The translations under genes were made by a program, and so were the position numbers. The notes under the pieces are model-generated. The model was not told where the DNA came from. It did not search any database and saw only the letters and a program-made list of their open reading frames with translations. A stretch of 64,000 nt of DNA from JAUVRX01 sp049664225 (GTDB lineage: Bacteria > Acidobacteriota > Thermoanaerobaculia > Multivoradales > JAHEKO01). The stretch is taken from contig JBATEX010000057.1 of NCBI GenBank assembly GCA_049664225.1, forward strand, positions 62,001 through 126,000, in the 5' to 3' direction. Shown here in pieces: positions 28,233 through 39,021 of this stretch (the stretch's first letter is position 1; every line of letters starts with the position of its first letter).

Positions 28233-28475
28233 TCAGCCTTCCCACTCCACTTCGGGATGACGCAGACTGGTCAGAATCCTCTTGCGCAGACTTTCCGGCG
28301 CTCTGGTACCCGTGCAACCCTTGCGAACGACGGTCAAGAGCCTACGCGTGTAGTCGATTCTTCGGGCACATTGAGGGCAGACAACGACATGCTCCTGGAC
28401 GGACACCAGAAGCTCCTCACCCAACTCGTTGTCGGCGTAGAGGAAGATGATCTCTCTGACCCTGCTACAGTTCAT
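28233..28475 (-). CDS. Zinc anti-sigma factor, RsrA/ZAS type
   Basis: 80 residues from the ATG at 28475 (GAGGTGCGGAG upstream). Metal ligands are Cys3, His29, Cys33 and Cys36, a spacing of C-x25-H-x3-C-x2-C that equals that of RsrA. Such proteins hold the ECF factor and release it upon disulfide stress. Other anti-sigma factors with HxxxCxxC do not sense redox, so sensing is inference. The cognate sigma gene lies 103 bases upstream on the same strand. Confidence 0.82.
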   Translation of the reverse strand: MNCSRVREIIFLYADNELGEELLVSVQEHVVVCPQCARRIDYTRRLLTVVRKGCTGTRAPESLRKRILTSLRHPEVEWEG

Positions 28476-28578
28476 CTCCGCACCTCGAGACCCTGCACAC
28501 ACCCAGCTCGGACGACGCGCCTGACAGGCCTCTCTCTATCTAACTGTCGTCCTGTCGGCGAAATTCCTCGTAGAGCTC

Positions 28579-29214
28579 TCACTTCTGCTCCTTCGAGCCT
28601 TCACGCAGCTGGCTGCTACGCATCTTGCTGGGTTCACCGGACCGCAGATATCCGTGCTCTTTGGCATAGGTGAGCATCGCCGATTCCAAGAGTTTGCGGC
28701 CCCGATACAACCGACTCATGACCGTCCCCAGAGGCAACTCCAGAATGTCCGCGATCTCCTTGTATGAAAACCCCTCGAGGTCGGCGAGAAGCACAGCCAT
28801 TCGATAGTCGGGTGGCAGGTCGTCCAGAGCGCGTTGTACATCCTCGTCCAGAACGTTCTCGAGAATCTCTTCCTCGGGGCTCTTCATCTGGCCCGAGACG
28901 TCCGAGCTGAGCCTGCTCTCGAAGGCATCCTCGATCTCGGCGAAATCGCTCTGCGGTGGGGCCTGCTGTTTCTTGCGGTAGTTGTTGATGAAGGTGTTCT
29001 TCAGGATTTTAAACAGCCAGGCCTTGAAGTTGGTACCTTCTTCGAACTTGTCGTAGTAGCGATAGGCCTTGAGGTAGGTCTCCTGTACAAGATCCTCGGC
29101 ATCCTGAGCATTTCGGGTCATCCGGTAGGCGGTGTTGTAGAGGGCATCGACGAAGGGCATCGCCGCCTCCTCGAAATTCCAACCCCGCTGCTGACTCGTG
29201 CTCTTACCCGGCAT
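28579..29214 (-). CDS. ECF sigma factor (SigR/RpoE-like)
   Basis: 211 residues with region 2 (DAEDLVQETYLKAYRYYDKF and FKAWLFKILKNTFINNYRKK) and region 4 (LPPDYRMAVLLADLEGFSYK then LGTVMSRLYRGRKLL). This is the SigR-like ECF group that pairs with zinc anti-sigma proteins. It directs RNA polymerase to stress promoters. A 28-residue charged tail follows region 4. A sigma54-like sequence lies 44 bases upstream of the start. Confidence 0.9.
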   Translation of the reverse strand: MPGKSTSQQRGWNFEEAAMPFVDALYNTAYRMTRNAQDAEDLVQETYLKAYRYYDKFEEGTNFKAWLFKILKNTFINNYRKKQQAPPQSDFAEIEDAFESRLSSDVSGQMKSPEEEILENVLDEDVQRALDDLPPDYRMAVLLADLEGFSYKEIADILELPLGTVMSRLYRGRKLLESAMLTYAKEHGYLRSGEPSKMRSSQLREGSKEQK

Positions 29215-29257
29215 CTTCAGCTTCTCACAGATTCAACTTATTGCAATCCTCGAGCTA

Positions 29258-29274
29258 CGCATAGACCGTGCCAG
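29258..29274 (-). promoter_or_regulatory. Sigma54-like -24/-12 sequence before the ECF sigma gene
   Basis: On the minus strand the sequence is CTGGCACGGTCTATGCG, against the sigma54 consensus YTGGCACGrNNNTTGCW. The -24 half is perfect and the -12 half has ATGC for TTGC. Spacing is right, and the expected start point lies about 34 bases before the gene. Chance occurrence is possible and no activator gene is nearby. Confidence 0.4.
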
Positions 29275-29366
29275 TAGTTTAGCCCGAAACCAGAAAGGCG
29301 CAAATTAGACGCAAACCGAGCGACGAGGATCGGCCTGCCCGCCCTCTGGTTAGCGAAGGAATCCTC

Positions 29367-30839
29367 TTAGAGAAGATTCCAGGCCAGCGGCAAGACACTC
29401 GACTTGGCCAGATCTACGAAGACGCCGGGTAGAAGACCCAGAATTACCGTAACGACAGCACAGAATCCGATGGCCGCAACCAAACCGGGAGCGCGCATGG
29501 GAATCGGCGTCGTCGCATCCGAGTCCTTCAGGTACATCTGAACCACCACGGCCATATAGTAGTAAAGCGAGATGGCGCTGGTCAGGACTCCGATCACAGC
29601 CACCCAAGTCCACCCCGCTTCGATGGCGGCCGCAAACAGATAGACCTTCCCGAAGAAGCCTCCCGTTGGTGGTAGCCCCGTCAGTGCGAGCATGAAGATC
29701 AACATGCTGGCTGCCAAAAAGGGTGCGCGGCGAGCCAAACCGGCATAGTCGGACAGGGTCTCGCCGGCGTACTCGCGCCGCTCCAAGAGAATCACGGTGC
29801 CGAAGGCTCCCAGCGTAAAGAGACTGTAGGCCAGCAGATAGAACATCAGCGCCCAGAGTCCGGTCTCGTTCGCTGCCAGTACTCCCATCAGGATGTAGCC
29901 GGCATGGGCGATTGAGCTGTAGGCCAGCATTCGCTTGACGTTCGTCTGGGTTAGCGCCGCAATGTTGCCCCAAATCATCGACAGCGTGGCCACCGCCGCG
30001 ACGACGATCTGCCAGTCGATCACCAGCGGCGCCAGGCCCTGGTAGAAGATGCGAACCAGGATTGCGAATGATGCGGCCTTCGAGGCCACCGCCAAATAGC
30101 CGGTGACCGGAGTCGGCGCGCCAACGTAGACGTCTGGTGTCCAAACGTGGAACGGCGCCGCCGAGACCTTGAAGAAGAGGCCGACCGCCAGGAGAATCCA
30201 CCCCACCGCCGACAGCAGGTCGCCGTGCAGGACTGCCAGTGACAGGCTCCTCGAGAGCTCCGGCAAGGCCAGGGTACTAGTCGCGCCATAAAGCAGCGAG
30301 ATGCCATATAGCAGGATGCCGCTGGACAGTGCCCCGAGTACAAAATACTTGAGCGAAGCCTCGTTCGAGCGCCGCTCATGCTTGAAGTAGCCGGCCAGGA
30401 TGTAGCTCGACAGCGCCATCAATTCGAGCGAGATCCAGATCGACAGGAGATTGAAGCCGCTGACCATCAGCATCATTCCCGTCGTGGCCAGCAGCAGGAG
30501 GGAGTAGTACTCGCCTGCCCGGTAGCCCCCCTCCTCGATGAATCTGGCGGATAGAAAAACGGTCAGGGCGGTGGCGACCAGAAACAGCACCTTCCAGTAC
30601 AGTGCGAACCCATCCAGCACGAACATCCCCGCCAGAATGGGGGCTCCCATCGTCGCCTGACCCTGTGTCCAGACCACCAGGATCATCGCCGCCCCCACTC
30701 CGACCAGCGACGCCATCGCTGCCATGCGGCTGCCGATGCCACGGCCCATGGTTCCAGCAACCAGCAGCGCCATGCCGAAGATGGCCAGCACCATCTCTGG
30801 AAGAAGCAGCCAGAACTCCTGGGGGGCTATGGAAGTCAT
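29367..30839 (-). CDS. nuoN: NADH-quinone oxidoreductase subunit N
   Basis: 490 residues from the ATG at 30839, 4 bases after the nuoM stop. About fourteen membrane spans, with the antiporter-like core including FKVSAAPFHVWTPDVYVGAP (Lys and His of the proton path) and NVKRMLAYSSIAHAGYILMG. It is one of three antiporter-type proton channels in complex I. It is the last gene of the nuo operon; a 150-base gap follows. Confidence 0.93.
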   Translation of the reverse strand: MTSIAPQEFWLLLPEMVLAIFGMALLVAGTMGRGIGSRMAAMASLVGVGAAMILVVWTQGQATMGAPILAGMFVLDGFALYWKVLFLVATALTVFLSARFIEEGGYRAGEYYSLLLLATTGMMLMVSGFNLLSIWISLELMALSSYILAGYFKHERRSNEASLKYFVLGALSSGILLYGISLLYGATSTLALPELSRSLSLAVLHGDLLSAVGWILLAVGLFFKVSAAPFHVWTPDVYVGAPTPVTGYLAVASKAASFAILVRIFYQGLAPLVIDWQIVVAAVATLSMIWGNIAALTQTNVKRMLAYSSIAHAGYILMGVLAANETGLWALMFYLLAYSLFTLGAFGTVILLERREYAGETLSDYAGLARRAPFLAASMLIFMLALTGLPPTGGFFGKVYLFAAAIEAGWTWVAVIGVLTSAISLYYYMAVVVQMYLKDSDATTPIPMRAPGLVAAIGFCAVVTVILGLLPGVFVDLAKSSVLPLAWNLL

Positions 30840-30843
30840 CGAG

Positions 30844-32442
<1,599 letters not shown>

Positions 32443-32460
32443 GACTTACCCTCGTTTCAC

Positions 32461-34533
32461 CTAGCTCTGCAGTACAACAACGACATAGAAGAAGGCCAGA
32501 ACGAACATCCCCACTGCGATCACCATCGCGTACTGGGAGACCACTCCGGTCTGCAAGCGACGAAACACTCGCGATCCGAACTGCAGAAGCCAGCCAGTGA
32601 GATTCACCAATCCATCGACCACGTACTTGTCGAAGAAGCCCGACAGGTAGGCGGCAGCAACGGTCACATGGCGTGAGCCGTTGACCAGGAAACCATCGAT
32701 GAACCCGGCGTCGAAGCGAAACAGGTTGCGGGCAGTCGACCAGGTGCCTCGCACCACCGTTCGATCGTAGAGCTCATCAACGTAATACTTGTTGAGCAGC
32801 AGGCGATGCAGGCCAGGGAATCGGTCTGCCCACCAGGCGCCTCCTGCCAGCTCCCGCGACCCGCCATAGGTCCGCCAGGCGAGGAAGATACCGATGCCGG
32901 CGACCGCCACGGAGAGCGCCATCAGCAGGAGCTCGAGGCCCAAGCTGGCGTGATGCGCCTCACCGTGCCCACCCACCGCATGGACGACCGGCTCCAGAAA
33001 GTGACCGAACCAGTTCCAATCCCAATCACCCAAACGGGGAAGGCCGACCCAGCCCGAGATGACCGCGCCGATGGCGAGCACAATCAGCGGCAGGGTCATG
33101 ACCGGCGGCGACTCGTGAACGTGCTCCCACTCTTCCTGCGAACCCCTGAACTCGCCATGAAACGTCATGTAGAGGAGTCGGAACATGTAGAAGGCTGTCA
33201 GTCCGGCCGTGATCAAGCCAACGCCCCAGAGGATCTTGTGGCCCTCGAAAGCCGCCGCCAGGATCTGGTCCTTGCTGAAGAACCCGGCCAGGAGCGGCAC
33301 TCCGGCGATCGCCAAGGTTCCTGTGACGAAGGTCCAGTAGGTCACAGGCAGCCTCTTGCGTAGCCCACCCATCCGGCGCATGTCCTGCTCCCCGCCGACA
33401 GCGTGGATCACCGAGCCGGACCCCAGAAAGAGTAGGCCCTTGAAGAAGGCATGGGTCATGAGGTGGAAAACCGCCACTGAGTAGGCCCCTACGCCGGCGG
33501 CCAGAAACATGTATCCCAACTGCGAAACGGTGGAGTAAGCCAGCACTTTCTTGATATCGGTCTGAGCCAGGGCGATCGTGGCAGCGAAAATCGCCGTCAA
33601 GCAGCCCACGACGGCCACGACTCCGGAGACTCCCGGTGCCAGCTGGTAGACGATGTTGGCTCTGGCAACCATGTACACACCCGCCGTCACCATGGTGGCG
33701 GCGTGGATCAGTGCGGAGACCGGGGTCGGGCCGGCCATCGCATCGGGCAACCAGACGTAGAGCGGAATCTGGGCGCTCTTGCCGGTGGCTCCGACAAAGA
33801 GAAATAGAGCCACAAAGCTCGCCAGCGTCAGACCCATCACGAACGGAGACTCGAGGAGGGAAGGATCTTCGGCCGCCTTGGAGAAGATCTCCGTGTACCG
33901 CAAGCTGCCGAATGTCGAAGCCAGGGCGAACAGGGCCATGAGGAAGCCAGCGTCGCCTATCCGGTTGACAATAAAGGCCTTACGACCGGCGTACGGAGGA
34001 AACTCTTCCTTGTAGTAGTAGCCGATCAGCAGGTAGGAACAGAGACCGACGCCCTCCCAGCCGATGAACATGACCAGGAAGTTGTTGCCCAGCACGAGCA
34101 GGAGCATCGCTCCCATGAAGAGGTTCAGATAGGTGAAGTAACGCTGGTAGCCGTCTTCGTGCCCCATGTACCCGATCGAGTAGACGTGAATCCAGAAGCC
34201 CACGAAGGTGACCACGAAGAGCATGACCGCCGAGAGCGGGTCCAGGAGAAAAGCGAAATCGATGGCCAGCTCTGCAAATACGCCACTCGTAAGCTTCAGA
34301 AAACCGGCCGGTAGCCAGACCCAGAGCACCTGCTCGAAGCCACGCCCGGCGGCATACTCGGCGCTCCGCAGGTAGCTCGGAACTGCATAGAAGAGGGCCA
34401 GAACGGTTGTCAGTCCGACGCTGCCGACTGCAACGCCCGTGACCAACCGCTTGGAAGCCCTACCTTTGAGGACAACACCGTTGAGAAAGGCCCCCAGGAA
34501 GGGCAAGAGCGGGATCAGCCAGAGCGCCTGCAT
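32461..34533 (-). CDS. nuoL: NADH-quinone oxidoreductase subunit L
   Basis: 690 residues, the largest membrane subunit. Conserved parts include FIGWEGVGLCSYLLIGYYY, TGKSAQIPLYVWLPDAMAGP and DIKKVLAYSTVSQLGYMFLA, followed by the long C-terminal lateral helix region. It is the distal proton pump of complex I. It ends 18 bases before nuoM. Confidence 0.95.
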   Translation of the reverse strand: MQALWLIPLLPFLGAFLNGVVLKGRASKRLVTGVAVGSVGLTTVLALFYAVPSYLRSAEYAAGRGFEQVLWVWLPAGFLKLTSGVFAELAIDFAFLLDPLSAVMLFVVTFVGFWIHVYSIGYMGHEDGYQRYFTYLNLFMGAMLLLVLGNNFLVMFIGWEGVGLCSYLLIGYYYKEEFPPYAGRKAFIVNRIGDAGFLMALFALASTFGSLRYTEIFSKAAEDPSLLESPFVMGLTLASFVALFLFVGATGKSAQIPLYVWLPDAMAGPTPVSALIHAATMVTAGVYMVARANIVYQLAPGVSGVVAVVGCLTAIFAATIALAQTDIKKVLAYSTVSQLGYMFLAAGVGAYSVAVFHLMTHAFFKGLLFLGSGSVIHAVGGEQDMRRMGGLRKRLPVTYWTFVTGTLAIAGVPLLAGFFSKDQILAAAFEGHKILWGVGLITAGLTAFYMFRLLYMTFHGEFRGSQEEWEHVHESPPVMTLPLIVLAIGAVISGWVGLPRLGDWDWNWFGHFLEPVVHAVGGHGEAHHASLGLELLLMALSVAVAGIGIFLAWRTYGGSRELAGGAWWADRFPGLHRLLLNKYYVDELYDRTVVRGTWSTARNLFRFDAGFIDGFLVNGSRHVTVAAAYLSGFFDKYVVDGLVNLTGWLLQFGSRVFRRLQTGVVSQYAMVIAVGMFVLAFFYVVVVLQS

Positions 34534-34539
34534 CGTCCG

Positions 34540-34854
34540 CTACCCCTTGAGCTCCGAGGCTTGATCGAGCGAAGTGGTGCCTCGCAATCGATACAACGCA
34601 ACAAGGATGGCCAGGCCGATTGCAGCCTCTCCAGCGGCCACCGCAATGACGAAGACACCCATGATTTGACCGGTAAGGTCCGAGTACTGATACGAGAAGG
34701 CCGCCAGGTTGAGATTGACCGAGTTCAACACCAACTCGATCGACATCAGGACCACGATCATGTTGCGCCGCGTGAGGATCCCGACAAGACCGATCACGAA
34801 GAGCATGGCGCTCAACACAAGATAGTGGTTGGTGGTGATCTCAAACATTGGCAT
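34540..34854 (-). CDS. nuoK: NADH-quinone oxidoreductase subunit K
   Basis: 104 residues, three membrane spans. The conserved stretch GILTRRNMIVVLMSIELVLN holds the membrane Glu needed for proton transfer, with a second Glu in AAGEAAIGLAI. Two in-frame ATG codons (34854 and 34848) are possible starts. It precedes nuoL by 6 bases. Confidence 0.94.
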   Translation of the reverse strand: MPMFEITTNHYLVLSAMLFVIGLVGILTRRNMIVVLMSIELVLNSVNLNLAAFSYQYSDLTGQIMGVFVIAVAAGEAAIGLAILVALYRLRGTTSLDQASELKG

Positions 34855-34903
34855 TCTCGTCTCGTTGTCTCATCGATCCGGTGGACACACTCTCCCTCTC
34901 CAG

Positions 34904-35437
34904 CTAATCCTTACGTGCCAGAACCACAGCACCGATCATCGCCACCAGCAGAAAGAGAGACGCAATCTCGAACGGCAATAGGTACTGCTGAAAGAGCTGC
35001 CATGCGACTGCCTGAACATTGCCCACGGCCTCGCCGTCGACGCTGACAAGAGCGGCAGGCGCGAGATTGGCCGGTGAGAACTGAACCCTGGCCACCACCC
35101 AACTCACCAGTCCGATCAACATCACCGCCAGCAGCAGCGCCGCCGGCCACTGCATGCCATAGATTTCGGCTTCCTGAATTCGGTGTAGGTTGACCAACAT
35201 GATGACGAACAAGAACAGCACCATGATGCCGCCGCCGTAGACGAAGATCTGCACAACTGCCAGAAACTCCGCATGGAGCAAGAAGAACAGCGCGGCGACA
35301 GCCAGAAACGAAACCAGCAGCGCGAAAGCCGAGTACATGGGATTGCGCAGACTGACCACCAGGATTGCAGCCAGCACGGCCAGTGTGGCAAACAGGTAGA
35401 ACAGCAGCCCGGGGCCGTTGACCAGCAGGAATTCCAT
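34904..35437 (-). CDS. nuoJ: NADH-quinone oxidoreductase subunit J
   Basis: 177 residues, five membrane spans. NPMYSAFALLVSFLAVAALF and FLAVVQIFVYGGGIMVLFLF are characteristic of NuoJ, including the flexible third helix. It lies in the hydrophobic arm between NuoH and NuoK. Confidence 0.94.
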   Translation of the reverse strand: MEFLLVNGPGLLFYLFATLAVLAAILVVSLRNPMYSAFALLVSFLAVAALFFLLHAEFLAVVQIFVYGGGIMVLFLFVIMLVNLHRIQEAEIYGMQWPAALLLAVMLIGLVSWVVARVQFSPANLAPAALVSVDGEAVGNVQAVAWQLFQQYLLPFEIASLFLLVAMIGAVVLARKD

Positions 35438-35457
35438 CTCAGACGCTCATCTCTCGA

Positions 35458-35937
35458 TCAGACGACCTCTTCATCGGTATAGGCCGGGCGGACTTTCCAG
35501 TCCTCCAGTTCCCGCTTGTCCACGTACAGATTCTGCCACCGTTCATAACTCGCCAATTCGTAGGTCTTGCTCGTCAACCAGATCGATTTCGGGTTGGTGG
35601 GGCAGGCCTCTTCGCACAGGCCGCAGAACATGCACCGCTGGATGTCGATGTCGAAGCGATCCAGTAGCTTTTCCTTCTTCTCCGTCTCCGGGTTCACTTC
35701 CTGGTGCCAATCGATGTAGATGATGTCGATGGGGCAGTCCCGGGCACAGAGAGTGCACTTGATACAGCGTTCTTCGTCGAGCCGAAACATGCCACGGAAA
35801 CGGTGTGCCGGCTCCCGGCGCTCTTCCGGATACTGAACCGTCACCTTCCTCTTCAGCAAGTGCCGGAAGGTGATGCCCAGGCCTGAGAACAGGTCCAGCA
35901 GCATGATCTTGTCCAGGAATCGCTTGATCCAGCTCAT
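35458..35937 (-). CDS. nuoI: NADH-quinone oxidoreductase subunit I (two 4Fe-4S clusters)
   Basis: 159 residues from the ATG at 35937, 8 bases after nuoH ends. Two ferredoxin motifs are complete: CIKCTLCARDCP and CMFCGLCEEACP, the ligands of N6a and N6b. The longer open frame upstream lies inside nuoH and is not used. NuoI conducts electrons to NuoB. Confidence 0.95.
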   Translation of the reverse strand: MSWIKRFLDKIMLLDLFSGLGITFRHLLKRKVTVQYPEERREPAHRFRGMFRLDEERCIKCTLCARDCPIDIIYIDWHQEVNPETEKKEKLLDRFDIDIQRCMFCGLCEEACPTNPKSIWLTSKTYELASYERWQNLYVDKRELEDWKVRPAYTDEEVV

Positions 35938-35945
35938 ACGTAAGC

Positions 35946-37016
35946 CTAGATGAGGACCTTCCAGAGACCAGTTGCCACGACAGCCAGCAACGCGGTGGGA
36001 ATCAACCACTTCCAACCGAGATCCATCAACTGGTCGAAGCGGTACCTCGGGAAAGTCCCGCGGAACCAGATATAGACGAACAGGAAGCTGAGAAGCTTGA
36101 TCAGGAACCACAGGAATCCGGCCAGGCCCGCCGGCAGGAACGCCAAATCGAGAAACGACAACCACCCAACACTCGGGAAAGGCCGCAACCAACCGCCCAG
36201 GAACATGGTTACCGCGACAGCCGAGATCACGATCATGTTGGCGTACTCGCCCAGAAAGAACAGAGCGAATCGCATGCCGCTGTACTCCGTGTGGAATCCG
36301 GCCACCAGCTCGGATTCGGCCTCCGGCAAATCGAAGGGGTTGCGGTTGGATTCAGCTACTCCAGCCACGAAGTAGATGAAGAACGCCAGAAGACCGAAGG
36401 GAAAGAACCCGAAGATGAACCATCGACCCTGGGTCAGCTGAGCCTCGACGATTCCGACCAGCGAGAGGGTACCGGCCATCAGCACGGGTACGACCAGTGA
36501 GAAGCCCTGCGGGACCTCGTACGAGATCATCTGGGCGGCCGCTCGAAGCCCGCCCAACATGGAGAACTTGTTGTTGGAGGCCCAGCCTCCGAGGATCAGC
36601 CCGTACACTCCGATCGAAGCTATGGCAACGACCAGCAGTAGCCCTGCATTGACGTCGGTGATGAACCAACTGGGAATCGTGCCTTCGCCCGATGGCGGCC
36701 CATAGGGAATCACCGACAGGATGATCAGAGCGGGTCCGACGACCAGGCACGGAGCCAGGACGTACGCCCACTTGACGGCACGATTCGGGATCACGTCCTC
36801 CTTGCCGAGGAGTTTTGCGACGTCGGCGATGGGTTGAAACAGGCCCCACGGCCCGACGCGATTCGGCCCGGTCCGGACTTGGAGGAAGCCCAGGATCTTG
36901 CGCTCGGCGAAGGTGGTATAGGCAATGATCGTCAGCACGACGATGATCGCCGCAATGATCTTGACCAGCGGCACCACCGCGTAGGTGAACAGGGTCTCGC
37001 CAAAAAACTCGACCAT
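35946..37016 (-). CDS. nuoH: NADH-quinone oxidoreductase subunit H
   Basis: 356 residues from the ATG at 37016, which has a GGTGGAGAG site; a GTG at 37028 is an alternative. Eight membrane spans. The quinone-site stretch RTGPNRVGPWGLFQPIADVA and EYSGMRFALFFLGEYANM (with membrane Glu residues) are conserved. It joins the hydrophilic and membrane arms. Confidence 0.95.
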   Translation of the reverse strand: MVEFFGETLFTYAVVPLVKIIAAIIVVLTIIAYTTFAERKILGFLQVRTGPNRVGPWGLFQPIADVAKLLGKEDVIPNRAVKWAYVLAPCLVVGPALIILSVIPYGPPSGEGTIPSWFITDVNAGLLLVVAIASIGVYGLILGGWASNNKFSMLGGLRAAAQMISYEVPQGFSLVVPVLMAGTLSLVGIVEAQLTQGRWFIFGFFPFGLLAFFIYFVAGVAESNRNPFDLPEAESELVAGFHTEYSGMRFALFFLGEYANMIVISAVAVTMFLGGWLRPFPSVGWLSFLDLAFLPAGLAGFLWFLIKLLSFLFVYIWFRGTFPRYRFDQLMDLGWKWLIPTALLAVVATGLWKVLI

Positions 37017-37035
37017 CAGACTCTCCACCCCGTCC

Positions 37036-38175
37036 TCATCGGTCCACCTCGCCTAGCACGATGTCAGTGGTACCGATGACCGCGATCAGGTCGGCGATCA
37101 GGCCGCCGACGACCATCTCGGGCAACACCTGGATGTTGTATAGCGACGGCGGCCGTACCCTGCAGCGATGTGGATTCGGCGTACCGTTTCCCACGATATA
37201 GAAGCCGATCTCGCCCTTTGGAGCTTCCACGGCATGGTAGACATCCCCTTCCTTGGGAGCCTTCAGCACGCGTGGGCGCTTGCCCATTATCGGCCCCTCG
37301 GGGAGCTTCTCGAGGCACTGCCGAACGATCCGGACGGACTGGCGCATCTCCTCAATTCGAACCAGATAGCGATCGTAGGTGTCGCAGTTGTAGAACACCG
37401 GCACCTCGAAATCCACCTGGTCGTACATTTCGTATGGCATCGCCTTGCGAACATCCAACTGAATGCCGCTACCGCGCAGCATCGGTCCGGTCACGCCGTA
37501 TTCCAGCGCCACCTCTGGTGTCAGGATGCCGATTCCGACTGTCCTCTTCTTCCAGATCCGGTTCTCCGTCAGCAGACCTTCGTACTCGTCGATCTTGCCG
37601 GGGAAATCCTCGATGAACTCGGCGCAGCGCTCGACCCAACCCACGGGAAGGTCGTACGGCTGACCTCCCGGACGCATGCAATTGAGAGTCAGTCGAGCCC
37701 CGCAGTACTCCTCGAAGAGATCGAGAATGATCTCTCTCTCTCGAAACGTGTAGAAGAAGGGCGTCATCGCCCCGATGTCGATAGCGTGCGTCGCCAGCCA
37801 AATAAGATGACTGGAGATCCGTTGCAGCTCCGACAGAAGCGTGCGGATGTAGCTCGCCCGCGGAGGCACCACCAGACCGAGCAGCTTTTCGACCGCACCA
37901 ACGTAGGCCAGGTTGTTAGTGGCCGCGGCCACGTAGTCCAGGCGATCCGTATGGGGCACATTCTGAAAGAAGGGGTGCAGCTCGAACAACTTCTCGGTGC
38001 CTCGGTGTAGATACCCGATCACCGGATAGCAATCGACGATCCGCTCGCCGTCCACCTTGAGCTTCAGGCGCAGCACCCCATGGGTGGCCGGATGCTGCGG
38101 ACCGAAATTGATCTCCATCTCCTCGACACCGAAAAGGGTGTCGCTGGAGAGACTCGAGCTGTCCACTTCAACCAT
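37036..38175 (-). CDS. nuoD: NADH-quinone oxidoreductase subunit D (49 kDa)
   Basis: 379 residues, stand-alone rather than fused to NuoC. NFGPQHPATHGVLRL holds the quinone-site His, followed by GYLHRGTEKL and RADYVAA-type RLDYVAAATNN. The C-terminus has PKGEIGFYIVGNG and the Asp in the final helix region. It forms the quinone site with NuoB. A MidA-type methyltransferase gene nearby may target this subunit. Confidence 0.95.
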   Translation of the reverse strand: MVEVDSSSLSSDTLFGVEEMEINFGPQHPATHGVLRLKLKVDGERIVDCYPVIGYLHRGTEKLFELHPFFQNVPHTDRLDYVAAATNNLAYVGAVEKLLGLVVPPRASYIRTLLSELQRISSHLIWLATHAIDIGAMTPFFYTFREREIILDLFEEYCGARLTLNCMRPGGQPYDLPVGWVERCAEFIEDFPGKIDEYEGLLTENRIWKKRTVGIGILTPEVALEYGVTGPMLRGSGIQLDVRKAMPYEMYDQVDFEVPVFYNCDTYDRYLVRIEEMRQSVRIVRQCLEKLPEGPIMGKRPRVLKAPKEGDVYHAVEAPKGEIGFYIVGNGTPNPHRCRVRPPSLYNIQVLPEMVVGGLIADLIAVIGTTDIVLGEVDR

Positions 38176-38202
38176 GGCTTCTCTCGTGCCTCGCCCGGAG
38201 AC

Positions 38203-39021
38203 CTAGGCCTCCTCGGGCGCCGGTTCCTCTTCAGATGGCTTGGGCGGTTTCCATCCGGTGCCGGTACCGGCAACCGGGCCCGCCTCTTCACCATAGAACT
38301 CGGGGTAGATCGCAGCCCCCGTGTCGATTCCCTCAACAGGGAAGTCTTTGCGCAGGGGATGGCCACTGAAACCTTCCCACATCAGGATGCGCGTCATATC
38401 CGGGTGCCCGGCAAAACGCACGCCGTACATGTCGTAGATCTCCCTCTCCGGCCAGTTGGCTCCCTTCCAGACGTCGACGACGGTGGGCACCTCGACCCCT
38501 TCCTGGGTACCGACCTTGAGCCGGATACGGCGCGCCTGCTCGAGGTTGTACAAGTGATACACAACCTCGAAGGGAGCTTCCTCACGGTCGGGATAGTGAG
38601 CACCGCAGATGTCCACCAACAAGGCGAACCCGTGCTCCTCTTTCAGGCTCCGCCCAACCTCCTGAATAACCCGCAACTCGATATCGAACACCAACTCGCC
38701 GGCGAAAGTGCGGGCCGCCGTGACCCCCTCACCGAAGCTGCTCTTCAGGGCCTCTGCAAGGGCATCGCCTTCGGCCTCCTGCCATTCAGGGGCTACAGGA
38801 TCCCGTTCCCATGGCTCCCTGGCAGCCTCCGCCTCGGCGAGAGCCTTGGCCTTGGCGGCTGCCGCCTTGGCCTTCGCCTCTGCCTCAGCCTTGGCCGCCT
38901 CCTCTGAATCGGCTTCTGCCACGGCCGGCGCGTCCGCCTTGGTCTCGTCCGGAGCTTCGGGCGTCGGCTGGGCCCCGTTCGGGTGACCCTCCTGCGGCTT
39001 GTCGTCTTCGCGTTCGCTCAT
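38203..39021 (-). CDS. nuoC: NADH-quinone oxidoreductase subunit C with Ala/Glu/Lys-rich extension
   Basis: 272 residues. The C-terminal two thirds is a normal NuoC, with WPEREIYDMYGVRFAGHPD and GHPLRKDFP. The first 75 residues are unusual: a run rich in Ala, Glu and Lys (about 37-68), predicted helical and highly charged. The C-terminal 30 residues are Pro/Glu-rich. The start overlaps the nuoB stop by one base. Confidence 0.93.
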   Translation of the reverse strand: MSEREDDKPQEGHPNGAQPTPEAPDETKADAPAVAEADSEEAAKAEAEAKAKAAAAKAKALAEAEAAREPWERDPVAPEWQEAEGDALAEALKSSFGEGVTAARTFAGELVFDIELRVIQEVGRSLKEEHGFALLVDICGAHYPDREEAPFEVVYHLYNLEQARRIRLKVGTQEGVEVPTVVDVWKGANWPEREIYDMYGVRFAGHPDMTRILMWEGFSGHPLRKDFPVEGIDTGAAIYPEFYGEEAGPVAGTGTGWKPPKPSEEEPAPEEA

